A stretch of 64,000 bases of DNA. Origin: Peltaster fructicola. Lineage: Eukaryota; Ascomycota; Dothideomycetes. Location of the stretch: contig CP051140.1 of the NCBI GenBank assembly GCA_001592805.2, positions 2,915,501 through 2,979,500 on the forward strand. The letters are read 5' to 3'. Position 1 is the stretch's first letter. Each line of letters opens with the position of its first letter. Made by a program: the position numbers and the translations under genes. The notes under the pieces were generated by a model. It searched no databases. It had not been told where the DNA came from and saw nothing but the letters and a program-made list of their open reading frames with translations. Of this stretch, positions 22,570 through 32,997 are shown piece by piece.

Positions 22570-23669
22570 AGGATCGACATCTCACAGCATCCTGTCAGAA
22601 GCACATCTGGTCTTGCGGTCTTGTTAATCATGGTGTAGCATATAAGCATTGTGTACAGCTTGGAGATCTCCTTCATCAACGCTTCTGACTTGGGAGCTTG
22701 GAACAGTACTGTTCATGTAGGATGTTCACGTCCTCAGTCCTAAGTGTCCACGCATGCCACGGGAGCACTGTATACGACAATGTACCATATCGTTACATCA
22801 TCGTATCACACTGCCAGCGCAGACAGGCCACCACAACAGCCGTGTCCTTTGGGGTGCGGCGGTGCAATCTTCTTCGCACGTCCAGGCTGTCGGCGTTAAG
22901 CGGCAACCGACACTCAGTGTTAAGGATCGACGCCCACAAGCATGTTCTAGAGGATCATACCGGTCAGCAACGTATAGTTGAGCCAACATCGGAGTGCCTT
23001 GGCTGATACTTTGAGATGGCTCTTAATTCTGCTCAAAACACAAAGACATCTCCGTTATGTAGTTTCCACCGGGCACTCTGACAGAGACTGAACCCTCGCA
23101 CATTTCGTCATGAGACTTTGAGGCGCAAGCTGCTGTTACCAGGGTTTTAAGACAAGGCGCTTTGGCTGTTGCATATACCTCGTTACATGAACTCAAATCT
23201 GTCCAATCACTGAAGGAACCCTTCCTCCTTTCAACCCTCCACAGCCTTGCATCTACAGCTACGATTCCTCGCGCTGCAGCAAGACGGCTGTCGCTCGTGA
23301 AGCGATAGAGTCAACCGGGCCATGAGTTACTGCTGCGAGTAGCATGCTTTGAAGACGAGAAATTGAACTCGTTTTACAAGAGCTGCCACTTACGCTCACG
23401 CTGCTGAGACAGCTATCATCAGGCTTCTTCTGATTCGCTCATGAATGCATGATTGGATCGGGTGATCGGTCTGCATGTGAAGACTTGTGTGGTGAGACTG
23501 CTCCTCAACGGCTGCACCCCTCTGGGATCTTTCGAGAAAACTCCCACACAATCACATCAGCCTGGTCAAACATACTGCGACTTCCATACCTCCTCTTAGA
23601 TTCATAGTGAGTTCGCTGCTCGCTCAGCCCTGCATATGCTGACTCGCTGCCTCAGTTCGGACTCTAGAG
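22570..23669. other. Intergenic, about 1.1 kb
   Basis: No credible gene. Short frames only; no RNA gene or repeat recognised. The last 150 bases precede a small gene starting at 23670 and are rich in pyrimidine runs (CTCCTC, CCTCCTCTTAG), which fits a promoter or leader. Confidence 0.4.
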
Positions 23670-23909
23670 ATGTCTGATAACAAGCAACTCACACAGCCAT
23701 GGCGATCCATCGGCCTCGATCACCTTGACAATGAGAGCAAAGCAGACGGCCGAGCAAACCGTTCTTTCATGCTGGGAGGAGCTGCTGGCCAGATGATCTT
23801 GCAGGGAGGATCAGGCACTGGCTCACTTGACGCATCAACATGGAAGACCGTCTTCTATGATACCGGGGACAAGACGAGTTCTCCCGAGGTAAACAAGGAG
23901 CAGAAATGA
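23670..23909 (+). CDS. Small hypothetical protein, possibly two-part
   Basis: A frame of 79 residues starts MSDNKQLTQPWRSIGLD and contains FMLGGAAGQMILQGGSG, which looks like a small globular or membrane-associated segment. Its TGA stop overlaps an ATG in another frame (ATGATGG at 23906). That frame runs 28 codons to 23992 and reads like a coiled helix (MMEDKFLEEMMQTVQWVKSVKKDL). A frame change or a missed intron could join the two, or the second could be reinitiated. I could not find a consistent splice pair. Function unknown. The existence of a gene here is likely but its exact structure is unsettled. Confidence 0.4.
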   Translation: MSDNKQLTQPWRSIGLDHLDNESKADGRANRSFMLGGAAGQMILQGGSGTGSLDASTWKTVFYDTGDKTSSPEVNKEQK

Positions 23910-24011
23910 TGGAAGACAAGTTCCTGGAAGAGATGATGCAGACTGTGCAATGGGTGAAGAGCGTGAAGAAAGATCTGTTGTCTTTTGCATGATCCGTGGA
24001 TGCATACCTGG

Positions 24012-25065
24012 CTAGCTCTGCGCATTCGTATCATTATAATACACCATGCATCGCACTTCAATGCTTTCTCGCTCGGGATCTGAAGCCGTCGTGAGCGGAC
24101 TTGGGAACGCTGTGTGCAGTACACCTGCGGTCGGTTGTTAGCGGAAGCTTACTAGTTTCCAAGTTATACATGCCCTTGCCATGCACTGAGTCGCTCTGCA
24201 CCATGATCCAGACTTCGTCAGCAAGCTGATCACTGAGGTAGTGATACTGATGCTTTGGATTGTGCATGCCAACGTAGGTTTCGAGTTGACCATCCGTATA
24301 GACGAGGTCTCGGGCTATGATATCCTTCTTCACATCGTAAGTGTTCCAGTCGCATAGCATCAACGGCCAGCGCTTCACTGGTCCCTTGATCGGTTTCCAG
24401 AGACTGATTGAGTGCTTAGGAGATGTTCACAGCTGCCAGACCGGTTTGCTTACTTCACATATTGATAGCTAGGCTTTTGTCCGATTCCAGGAATGCTCCC
24501 CTTGTACAGAGAGTGCATATGCTCTGTCCATGCATCGGTGGTGTCTGTATGTGTCAGTCGTCTCGGACACGTAACAAGCCTTGCGTGCATTGTATACCGA
24601 TATGCACGATAGTTGCTGGCGTTTGGTACTCCACAGGCTTTCCGTCTGATATGGGAAACCCCGGGACACTGATGCGCAACTAGGATAGTGAGACCAGATG
24701 TGGATGTGTGCATGATGCCAACTCACGTTGTAATCGAATACCAAGACTCGATCAGCTTTGAGGGTGCTTTTGAGGTGATGAGCAACTTCGCTCAGGAACA
24801 CCTTCTCGACTTTGTGTGATTCTGCGAAGTCCGTTGGTGCAAGACTAGTCTTGAGTTCAGATACCATGAAGCCGTTCTTAGCTATCGTGAAGTCTGCCTC
24901 TTGCCCACGGATATCCTTGACATGGATGCCATCGAATCTCGACCAAGATGTGTTCGTCGCAGGGAAGCCTTCCGGGGCAGGGAATTTCAGCTCATATGGT
25001 TTCTCTTCGACATGCTTAGCATCACGGTCCATATAGTACGTTGAGGTAAGGACGTCGAGTGCCAT
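24012..25065 (-). CDS. AsaB/CmcJ-like Fe(II)/2-oxoglutarate-type oxygenase
   Basis: Five exons on the minus strand: 24727-25065, 24598-24679, 24454-24544, 24174-24403, 24012-24124. Together they give 284 aa, the usual size for this fungal family (AsaB hydroxylase of aspergillic acid; cephalosporin CmcJ; GA4-desaturase-like). Family marks in order: KPYELKFPAPEGFPATN, HVKDIRGQEADFTIAKNGF, VLVFDYN, DGKPVEYQTPATIVHID (metal-binding H-x-D), NLWKPIKGPVKRWPLMLCDW, NPKHQYHYLSD, VLHTAF (likely third ligand His) and ESIEVRCMVYY. The fourth intron (24125-24173) has a GC donor. This is the only splice choice that restores VLHTAF at normal intron length. Cytosolic. The substrate cannot be inferred, and no biosynthetic cluster surrounds it. 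Confidence 0.85.
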
Positions 25066-25877
25066 GATGTGTGGTGGTTGTGAGTGCTTCAGAATCGATC
25101 AATATCTTGCCATACGCAGAGCAGCCTGCGACATTTGTTTATGATGTCTGTCTGCAGAAAGAGATGCGACTAGGTCTGCATGAGTACTTTCAGAGGGGTA
25201 TCTGTATGCTGAGAGTGCTGAGGAAGAGTGTGAAGCTGGTGATTGGCAGAGCCCTCTGTGTGCTCGATCTGTGCCGCATGCTGCTCGTTCACGCTCTTCA
25301 ACATGCTTTCTAGGACGCTTGTGGTGCAGTAGTATAGCGTGTCTCTCACACAGATGACATGATCAAGTCATGACCGATGAGACGTGCTCTGCGCGGCCAG
25401 GTGCAGCAGAAACTGGTAGCTCTGCTTACATAAGTGGTTCGTGCACAGATCTTGTCACTTCATACAGTTTCGCTACGCTGTCCTCTTCTACTGCTTCTCG
25501 TCTGTCCTTTTTCTTCATGTCCAGCTCTACGCTGATGTTGCGTCAAGTAGAGCCAAATCAACGATGCACCTTCCGACGCGAGGCTGCAACACAGGTGAGC
25601 ACTCACGTTCCATGGAACGTGACAGGAACTGTCTGCTGCGACTACTTCCGTTTCAATAGTGCTCATTGCTGCTGCTGCTGCACAGTTCTAGTCAATTCAA
25701 TCATCCATTCGGATCACTCACAACAAGCCTTGCCTCCCACGTACTGATCTCCAGTACCCGAAAAGAACTACTATCTTGTGTCCAGTTCTCATCTTCATGC
25801 AAAGTCTGGTCGCCAAGCACAAGGCATCCGCAGGCTAACATACGAGCAATAAGACACATCTTAGCCTGACATTACAG
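25066..25877. other. Intergenic, about 0.8 kb
   Basis: It holds the promoter side of the oxygenase gene on the left. Frames here are short and unrecognised. A run of GCTGCTGCTGCTGC occurs near 25668. Coding-like sequence restarts only at about 25870, where the M20 pseudogene begins. Confidence 0.4.
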
Positions 25878-26797
25878 AGATATGACCCTGAGCTCTCCCA
25901 TTTCGAAGGTTCGTGCAAGGACTTTCACAGTTATCCTGAACTTGGAACAGACGAGCACTGCACCACGAAGGTCGCCAGTGAACATCTCAAATGGTATGGC
26001 GAGGGTGCTAAGGCCATGGTCGATGGAGGTTCATACAAGCACACGCCAAAGCCTGATATCGTTCTAGCACAGCATGTTGACCATCGAGGAACAGGCAATA
26101 GCGCAATTGACGCAGGACATACTAGTCAGCGGCAGGTTCCTTCCTCGTGACCCTGTACTGTAAGGGTGGTCACGGCACCGAACAGGAGCTATGCATCAAT
26201 CCTATATTCATGGCATGCTGCGTTGTGGTACGACTCCAGTCTGTCGTCAGCTGTGTAGTCTCTCCCCGGAACGAAGTAGTAATCACTTGTAGGAGCTTCC
26301 TTGGCGGCGAGACACACAATATCATACCGGGTTTTGTCGAATTTAAGATCAAAATTGGGACGTACGACGGAAAGACTAGACAGAAGGTCATCCAATCCAA
26401 GCACGACACAATACATGCCGAGTACAAGGCTATAGGCGCTCCGCAAGATCAAAGTATCAAGCTCATACATGAGCCCGCTTTCACATTCAATGCTGCTGAA
26501 TCTGCTGCAGTGTTCAGGACATTGTTCGAGCAGTGCTTTGGCGTAGGACATGCCGGAGCGGTTGGAAGGTCGGCAATTAGCAAGGACTTTCCTGCGATAG
26601 CAACACCGATCCATGCACCATATGTGATTTGGAACATAGGGTCAACGGGCACAGAGAGGTACGCCAAGACCGTAGAATAAGGCACGGTCGATGGACGACC
26701 GAGTGTGCGCTCAGCAGCATTCGCATCCAGTTGTCGTCCAACACTTGAAGCAGGACTACGAGCTATGTCATTAGTAGCATTGCATTGCATAACTTGA
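25878..26797 (+). pseudogene. M20-type amidohydrolase pseudogene
   Basis: Remnant of a peptidase M20/hippurate-hydrolase-like gene. Frame one (from 25878) reads RYDPELSHFEGSCKDFHSYPELG then EHCTTKVASEHLK and jumps directly to GEGAKAMVDGGSYKH and KPDIVLAQHV. The segment between these in intact members (roughly 70 residues with the first metal ligands) is missing without loss of frame. A shift near 26100-26140 then leads to FLVTLYCKGGHGTEQ, VVVRLQSVVS and HNIIPGFVEFKIKIGTYDGKTR (26147-26680). A second shift precedes the C-terminal CRPTLEAGLRAMSLVAL, ending at 26797. The GGH of KGGHG is kept but the zinc core is gone, so the product cannot be an active enzyme. Relatives are dipeptidases or amidohydrolases. 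Confidence 0.82.
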
Positions 26798-27045
26798 CTT
26801 GGACGAATGGCTCTGTACCTCCGGCTACCTCATATGCGATAGGCCGATCAAGCAGATTGGACTTGTACGATCATGACACGCTGTCCACACGCGTAGTGAC
26901 TTCCTTGAAACGTGCATCACAGCGCAATGGTGATTATGGCGCCATTGACTCGCTGCGATTTAAGCTTCTGATGACATGGACCAACACAGCAAGCCTGCAT
27001 GTGATTCAACAAGTCAAGCCAGCTCGGATGCTACACAGTACTACA

Positions 27046-28044
27046 ATGGCATCTAGACTCGCCAGAAGGCGACCTTCAACACCCAGCGCGAGCTCGTTGA
27101 CTCAAAGTACCGCTCTCCCTGGACGCAGATCATTCAGCTCATACTTCGTCACGCCCGCACAACTGAACGAAGTCCTAAGCTCACCATCGAAATCCTCTGC
27201 TCAGAATACGATCCCAATTTGCGCATCATGGTTCCTACCAAACGATCCTCAGAAGCGCACAGGCTACGGCGTGTTCATGAACGGTCACATACCCAACGCA
27301 CGCTTCTTCGACCTTGACGAAGTGGCTGATACATCCTCTCCATACCCGCACATGCTACCGAGTGCCGAAACCTTTCAGCGAGCATTGAGCAAGCTTGGAA
27401 TCACCAGGGACGATCGACTTGTCGTGTACGATTCGGCAGAGCTCGGCATCTTTTCAGCACCACGAGTAGCATGGACATTGAAGGTCTTTGGTCATCCTTC
27501 GGTGCACATTCTCAATAACTTCAAGCTATGGACTGAGCAAGGTCTTCCTGTCGAGCAGGGAGGGCAAGAGCACGTTGAAAAGACATCATATCCTTTGCCA
27601 GAGCTTGACGCTGAGCGTGTGGCAGCTTTCGAAGACGTGAAAGAGTTGGCACAAGACTATCAGACCAAGGGACAAAGCGAAGTACAAATCCTCGACGCGA
27701 GATCACTCGGTCGTTGGCAGGGCACTGAGCCAGAGCCGCGAGCTGGACTGTCCAGTGGACATATGCCAGGATCAATCTCAGTACCTGTGCCAGAGCTGCT
27801 TGACCCTCAGACCAAGACTTTCCTACCAGCTGACAAGCTGCGGCAGGTCTTCGAGTCGAAGGGCATTGATGCGGGCAGACCGATCGTCTCGAGTTGTGGT
27901 ACTGGTGTTACTGCTGCAGTCATTGATGCTGCCCTAACAGAGGCTGGTTACGGCGCATGTAGCAGACGCATATATGATGGCAGCTGGACTGAGTGGGCGC
28001 AGCGAGTGCAGCCTGGTGATAACCTCATTGTGAAGTCTGATTGA
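27046..28044 (+). CDS. TUM1: Mitochondrial thiosulfate/mercaptopyruvate sulfurtransferase
   Basis: Single exon, 332 aa from the ATG at 27046 (MASRLARRRPSTPSASSL). An upstream in-frame ATG at 27028 adds six residues. The basic, Ser-rich, acid-free first 35 residues are a mitochondrial presequence. Two rhodanese domains follow. The N-terminal one reads CASWFLPNDPQKRTGYGVFMNGHIPNARFFDLDEVAD and DDRLVVYDSAELGIFSAPRVAW. The C-terminal one reads LDARSLGRWQGTEPEPRAGLSSGHMPGSISVP. Its catalytic loop is SSCGTGVTAAV with Cys284 as sulfur carrier. Known relatives transfer sulfur from 3-mercaptopyruvate or thiosulfate and, as Tum1, feed tRNA thiolation. The 5' end of this frame abuts the pseudogene. Confidence 0.9.
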   Translation: MASRLARRRPSTPSASSLTQSTALPGRRSFSSYFVTPAQLNEVLSSPSKSSAQNTIPICASWFLPNDPQKRTGYGVFMNGHIPNARFFDLDEVADTSSPYPHMLPSAETFQRALSKLGITRDDRLVVYDSAELGIFSAPRVAWTLKVFGHPSVHILNNFKLWTEQGLPVEQGGQEHVEKTSYPLPELDAERVAAFEDVKELAQDYQTKGQSEVQILDARSLGRWQGTEPEPRAGLSSGHMPGSISVPVPELLDPQTKTFLPADKLRQVFESKGIDAGRPIVSSCGTGVTAAVIDAALTEAGYGACSRRIYDGSWTEWAQRVQPGDNLIVKSD

Positions 28045-28824
28045 GCAGCAACACCGCGTGACGACCACTCAATGAGGGCATCGTGTCAGATGTATCAATG
28101 TCTTCGAACCCGCCATCCCACAGCCAGCTCTTCTCGACCAGACGTAGCGACGGACGAAGTTAAGAGGACGCTCATCTACGGTGGTCTCGGAGAAATGCGC
28201 CAAGGACCCTTGAGCCGTGGTGTTAAAGATGGCGCGCAAAACAAGGTTTGTTTGGTCCCAAGGATACGAGAACTTGATACAGTGGCCGCTCCTAGTTATA
28301 TTGCTGTACGAGGAGCGCAAGATTGGGCGCGGTAGGACCTCCCATCGATGGCTCGTCTCTGACGGCGTCTCTGAAGGACACATTGCAGGGCAATTGTGCA
28401 GTATCGATGATGACAACGTTATGCAGATAGATGCACAGTAGATGTTCTTCCGAGGAGGCTCAAAACAACCGCTGCAATGGAGGCAACCCGTTAGCGCAGG
28501 ATACCAGTTTGGAGTTTGCCGCTAGGTCCTTCGAGGACACTTTCTTGGATCAAGATTGGCTACAGAGTGATTCCACGAGCCGGGTCAAGTAGATCAGATC
28601 CCAACCGTCAATTCAGGCCTTCCCTTCACGCGTTCCTGCTTCCTGCGTGTCTTACATCTGTCGTCCAACCTCATCATCTTTGGTGTTTGCTTCCAGTCGT
28701 TCGTTGCTGCACGCCGATTTCCAAGCTGTATTGACACTCTTCTACTTCGACACATACTTGTGCTTGCATTTGCATATCCCTTACTCATTCATCGGTGGCG
28801 TTTCTTCGACATCACATTTCCAGC
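28045..28824. other. Intergenic, 780 bp
   Basis: It contains the 3' flank of the sulfurtransferase gene and the promoter and leader of the GH72 gene. The last 200 bases are pyrimidine-rich (CTTCCTGCGTG, TTCTACTTCGACAC) as in strongly expressed fungal wall genes. No other gene was seen. Confidence 0.45.
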
Positions 28825-30316
28825 ATGAAGGTTCTGGCACTCGCGGCCGCCCTGGCGGTCCCAGCAATGGCCATCTCGCCAATCTCAGTCAAGGGATCGA
28901 AGCTCTTCACCAGCGATGGCAAGCAGTTCTTCATGAAGGGTATTGCTTATCAATTGACCAACGACGACCCTCTCGCAAACGGACCACAGTGCGCTTTGGA
29001 CGCCAAATTGATGCAGAGCATTGGTGTCAACAGTATTCGTGTCTACCACGTCGATGCATCCGCTTCGCACGACGACTGCATGAAGACTTTCGCAGACGCT
29101 GGCATCTATCCATGGATCGACCTCGACACATTCTCCACCTACATCTTGCAGCCAACATCAACGACGCCCACCTGGACGCAATCACAATATAATGCCTTCG
29201 CGGCGGTCATGGACGCATTCGCGAAGTACGACAATGTCGCGGGTTTCTTCGTTGCCAACGAATTGCTCAATGCGCCGGCCGACAGTGTTGGTGCTCCTTA
29301 CATCAAGGCCGCTGCCAGAGACATGAAGGCCTACCGTGACAACAAGGGCTACCGAAAGTTCCCAATCGGCTACACGGCTGCAGACATCGCTTCACTGCGA
29401 CCTATGCTTCAAAACTACATGGCTTGTGGCTCTGACTCATCGGCAGCTCTCGATGTGTACGGATTAAACGCATACGAGTGGTGTGGCAATGTCGACTTTC
29501 AGACTTCTGGCTATGCGGCTCTGCAGCAGAATGCCAGCCAGTACAACATCCCGATCTTCTTCTCGGAGACTGGTTGCATCAAGCCTGCTCCTCGAATGTT
29601 CGGTGATCAAGCTGCCATTCTTGGCCCAGATATGGACGGCACGTGGTCGGGTGCTATCATCTACGAATGGATCCAGGAGGTATGTATTCGCGTGCTAGCA
29701 AGAAACCCAACACTGACCTGTCTAGGCTAACGAGTACGGTATCGTCTCTTACGGACCACCAGCGGCGACTGGTTCGAACGTGGTCGATGGTTTCACTCGA
29801 GCAGGAACACCAACTCCAATCCAGCCAGACTTCTCCAACCTCAGCAAGCAGTGGGCCACCCTGAACCCAACTGGTGTCATGGCCAACGACTACACACCAT
29901 CGCTGAGTGCACCACCATGTCCAGCATACACGAGCGGCGTATGGCTCGTCGATCCAAGTGCTCCGCTGCCAACTCTCGGCCAAGCCTATACAGGAGGTGC
30001 GTCTTCATCCTCGTCTTCGTCTGCATCTGCATCTGCATCTACATCCGCGTCCACATCTACTTCTGCGTCTGCATCTGCATTGTCATCTACAAACGCTAAT
30101 ACCATGTCTTCAGCCGCGTCAGCTCAGAGCTACGGATCCGGTGCATCCTCTCCGACTGGCTCAGCCACAACTACCACCACTGGCGGTTCAGCAGCAGCAG
30201 TAAGTGGCACAACAACAGCTTCGACAACGACCAAGAGCGGCGCTGCACAAACCATGGGTGCAGAGCTTGCTGCCGCCGCTGCTCTCGCCTTCATGCCTTT
30301 CATTGCCATTTTCTAG
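28825..30316 (+). CDS. GPI-anchored 1,3-beta-glucanosyltransferase (GH72)
   Basis: Exons 28825-29679 and 29726-30316, with a 46-nt phase-0 intron, giving 481 aa. Enzymes of this Gas/Gel family cut and re-ligate beta-1,3-glucan at the cell surface, lengthening wall chains. A signal peptide opens the protein (MKVLALAAALAVPAMA). The GH72 core shows GIAYQL, NSIRVYHVD, the acid/base pair VANELL (Glu146) and the nucleophile FFSETGC (Glu248), then YEWIQEANEYG across the intron. No cysteine-rich X8/CBM43 module follows. A Ser/Thr/Ala-rich stalk (about residues 345-450; repeated SASAS units encoded at 30001-30085) leads to a hydrophobic GPI-attachment tail (AELAAAAALAFMPFIAIF). The start ATG has the context AGCATGA. 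Confidence 0.93.
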
Positions 30317-30442
30317 AGCAGTCGATTTCAAGCTCTCCTGCTTGTGTAACCAATAAAATGATAGATCAACATAGCAGAGGCATTACGCTTGTCTACACTG
30401 TATAGATAATGTGTTTAAGACAGTTTCATGGTATCTGGATCC

Positions 30443-32202
30443 CTAAGCTGCCTCTCGCCGTTGAACCTTCAACTTCGCTTTGCTTGGTGGGATGACTGAC
30501 GTTCCGAGCCACTGGTTGGGCGGCCGTTCTGCAAGCAGAGGTACCTCGTAGTTCATGACGATGTAGGCGAGCAGCATCTTGATCTCATGCTGCACAAAGA
30601 AACGTCCGGGACCTGCGATGTGTCAGTGTGGAGAATCGTCTCTGTTAGAGTCACTTACAGGCATGCCTGCCATGGCCAAAGACTAGGAAGTTCTCGCCAG
30701 TTGATATCAAGCTAAGGTTCTTCATCTTGAGGTATTCCTCCGAATTAGATCGGTCAGCATGAGTAGCCTCATACTCTTCTCGAGGTCTCGAAAAGCGGAA
30801 AGCATCATAAGTGTCCGGGTTGGGGAACAGCTCAGCGTCGTGATGTCTGCTGTCAGCGTCGACACAGACAAACGAGCCCTCAGGAGCGGTCCAGCCTTCC
30901 TCTTCGTTCTTGACTCCTCCCGGTACCAGAATCTTTCGCGAGACTCCACGACTCAAGAAGTTTGACACTCGCATGCTTTCGCGGATGGCAGAATCGGCAC
31001 GCAGCATCTTCGACAGCGTAGGCTTATCCCACTGACCATTACACTCCTTCCATAGCCTCTCTGCTTCCTCGCGAATGCCTTCGATGTACTTCTTCGATGG
31101 CGGCGAGCTGAAGAGGTCGAAGAGCGTCATGGTGACTGTGAGTGCTGTGGTGTGAATAGCAGCAAACTCAATCGGCAAGATGGACTTGGCGATCATATCT
31201 GGGTTCAGCTGATAAGCTTGGCCATCTGCTTTAGCAGTGCGGATGTGCCAGGTAATGTAGTCCTCAGGGATCGTCCTCTTGCTTGATGGATCCCGCTCGA
31301 GCTCATCAATGTCGGCAAGGCGCTGCTTGATGTGAGGCATCACAATTCTCCTGATTTGCCATGCGTGGTAGTGGTTGGGAATGCTCAGCAGCCGACCAAA
31401 GATTGGATGTAGTAGCTTTGGTACAAAGGGCATGAGTGCGACCAAGGTGATGACATCCATTGCGAAGCTGTGGCGATTAGTCTATGCTCGTAGTCGGAAG
31501 ATTCAAGCTACTCACGCTCCGTTGTTCCTCAAAAAGGTCTCATTCCTGCAGAGAGGCTTGCCGACGAACAGTCTGTTCGACAATCTCGAGATAATGTACA
31601 TGACATTGTCCCATACAGGCACATCCTTAAAGTTGACCTTATCATGACCCCAAGTTTGATCTACACAGTCCTTGATCTCATCCCAGACATCAGGAATGAT
31701 GGCGTCAAGCTTTCTTGGGAGATTCTTGTGAATCACACGCTCATGGAAGAGAGTCTGGAGTAGGATTGGATCAGTGAAGGCATAGTCACCCTGGAGCACA
31801 TCATAATGTGCTCGACCAACACTAGCTACATTGTCAGGCTTATCAGTCAGCCATCTTAACTTGTTGTTTGGGATGACGATCTCATGTCGGCCTGAGATGT
31901 CTGGAAAGATGTATGTCTTGCCCTGCTGAGAGTACTGTCGTTGTCAGATCGATAGCAGAGATGTCAGTCTTCAGTCTCACTTTCTGGTATGCGGCATTGA
32001 GCCACGACTTGCCGGAAATCACACTCGAGAATGCAGCTCTTGTCAATGCAAACGGTGTTCCGTCTTGCACGCCGACCCATGGAAGGCCTTCGATGGGCTT
32101 AGCCGTGCTTGCTATACCACCTGAGATGCAGATGAACAGGACAAGACCTATCAAGCAGAACGCAACTAGCGGATGGTCCTCGAAAAAGTCGATGAACGCC
32201 AT
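30443..32202 (-). CDS. Cytochrome P450 monooxygenase
   Basis: Four exons on the minus strand: 31981-32202, 31516-31925, 30659-31467, 30443-30612. Introns of 55, 48 and 46 nt yield 536 aa. An N-terminal membrane anchor ([17 protein letters not shown]) places it in the endoplasmic reticulum. Other marks: [15 protein letters not shown]-helix [17 protein letters not shown] (the AxHTT form seen in the ent-kaurene-oxidase-like fungal groups instead of AGxDT); K-helix [12 protein letters not shown]-region [13 protein letters not shown]; heme loop [13 protein letters not shown]. The heme cysteine (residue 481) is split by the last intron. Redox partner and substrate unknown. It lies next to, and convergent with, the GH72 gene (126 bp between stops). 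Confidence 0.92.
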
Positions 32203-32997
32203 GGCGGAGGGACCGTCGTTGTGAAGAGGACGGAGAATACTTACAGTGTATATGCGTGTTGTCGGCAATGAGCCAATCCGAGAGGATCGGTTTCACTTTC
32301 CGTTACACTTCGATCAGCACACCACCATGGTCCGGATCGAGGTCATTCCGACGAACTGGAGCAGGTTTTGGCGAGTATCAGCGTGACTCGTCATCGAGAC
32401 GTGTTCCACACTGGCCGATGGTGTCATGAACAGCATCCAGTACTTCACAGATGCTGCATGGAAGTCGTACAATGCCATGAGCTTACCAATGTGCATGGTT
32501 GGGCATCTGTCTGGGCTAGGAGACAAAGCCAAGATGACCACCGCAGGATTTACTTGATCAGAGAAGGGACAAAGAGGATCTTGATCGACGACTGGCAGGC
32601 CACAAGGCCAGCGTAGAACGAATCTTACCTCGCTTCACTCAATAAGGATGAGAGAATGACCCAGCAGCCTTTCGAGGAGCTGACGCCGCATGATAAGAAA
32701 GTCGTAGGTGCAGTCAGAGATGGTTCGGAGCGACCGATCGTAGCAGTCGACCGTGCGAACCTGTTGTTCTTATACAAGAAACGGAGCATACTCCACTATC
32801 CCTGCAGTGCTCGTACGTCCAGGCGAAGCAGCTGACACATCTGTGTGGAATCTTCTTGAGCCGTTGAAGAGGCTATGACGATGGAAGACAGGAGCTGTGA
32901 AGGTTTAGTGATCGACTCATATACCTGAGTCCTGTATCGCCGCAGCTCAGGCTTGGCGTAGCATACCACCATCTGCATGGTCCGGCTTGTTGTGAGC
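32203..32997. other. Intergenic with a broken coding-like frame
   Basis: The left end is the P450 promoter. On the plus strand one frame (32368-32835) reads EGTKRILIDDWQATRPA, a TAG stop, then NESYLASLNKDERMTQQPFEELTPHDKKVVG and continues to 32835. The 59-codon piece from the ATG at 32656 to 32835 has coding-like composition, but I do not recognise it. It may be the relic of a gene. Confidence 0.35.

Noticed and set aside
24469-25065. A single 198-codon exon reading of the oxygenase 5' half
   Set aside because: The conserved FDYN..GKPVEYQTPATIVHID needs splicing at 24680-24726; the unspliced C-terminal half has no similarity.
25668-25682. Run of GCTGCTGCTGCTGC considered as a coding glutamine or alanine repeat
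   Set aside because: Lies in intergenic sequence; short microsatellite only.
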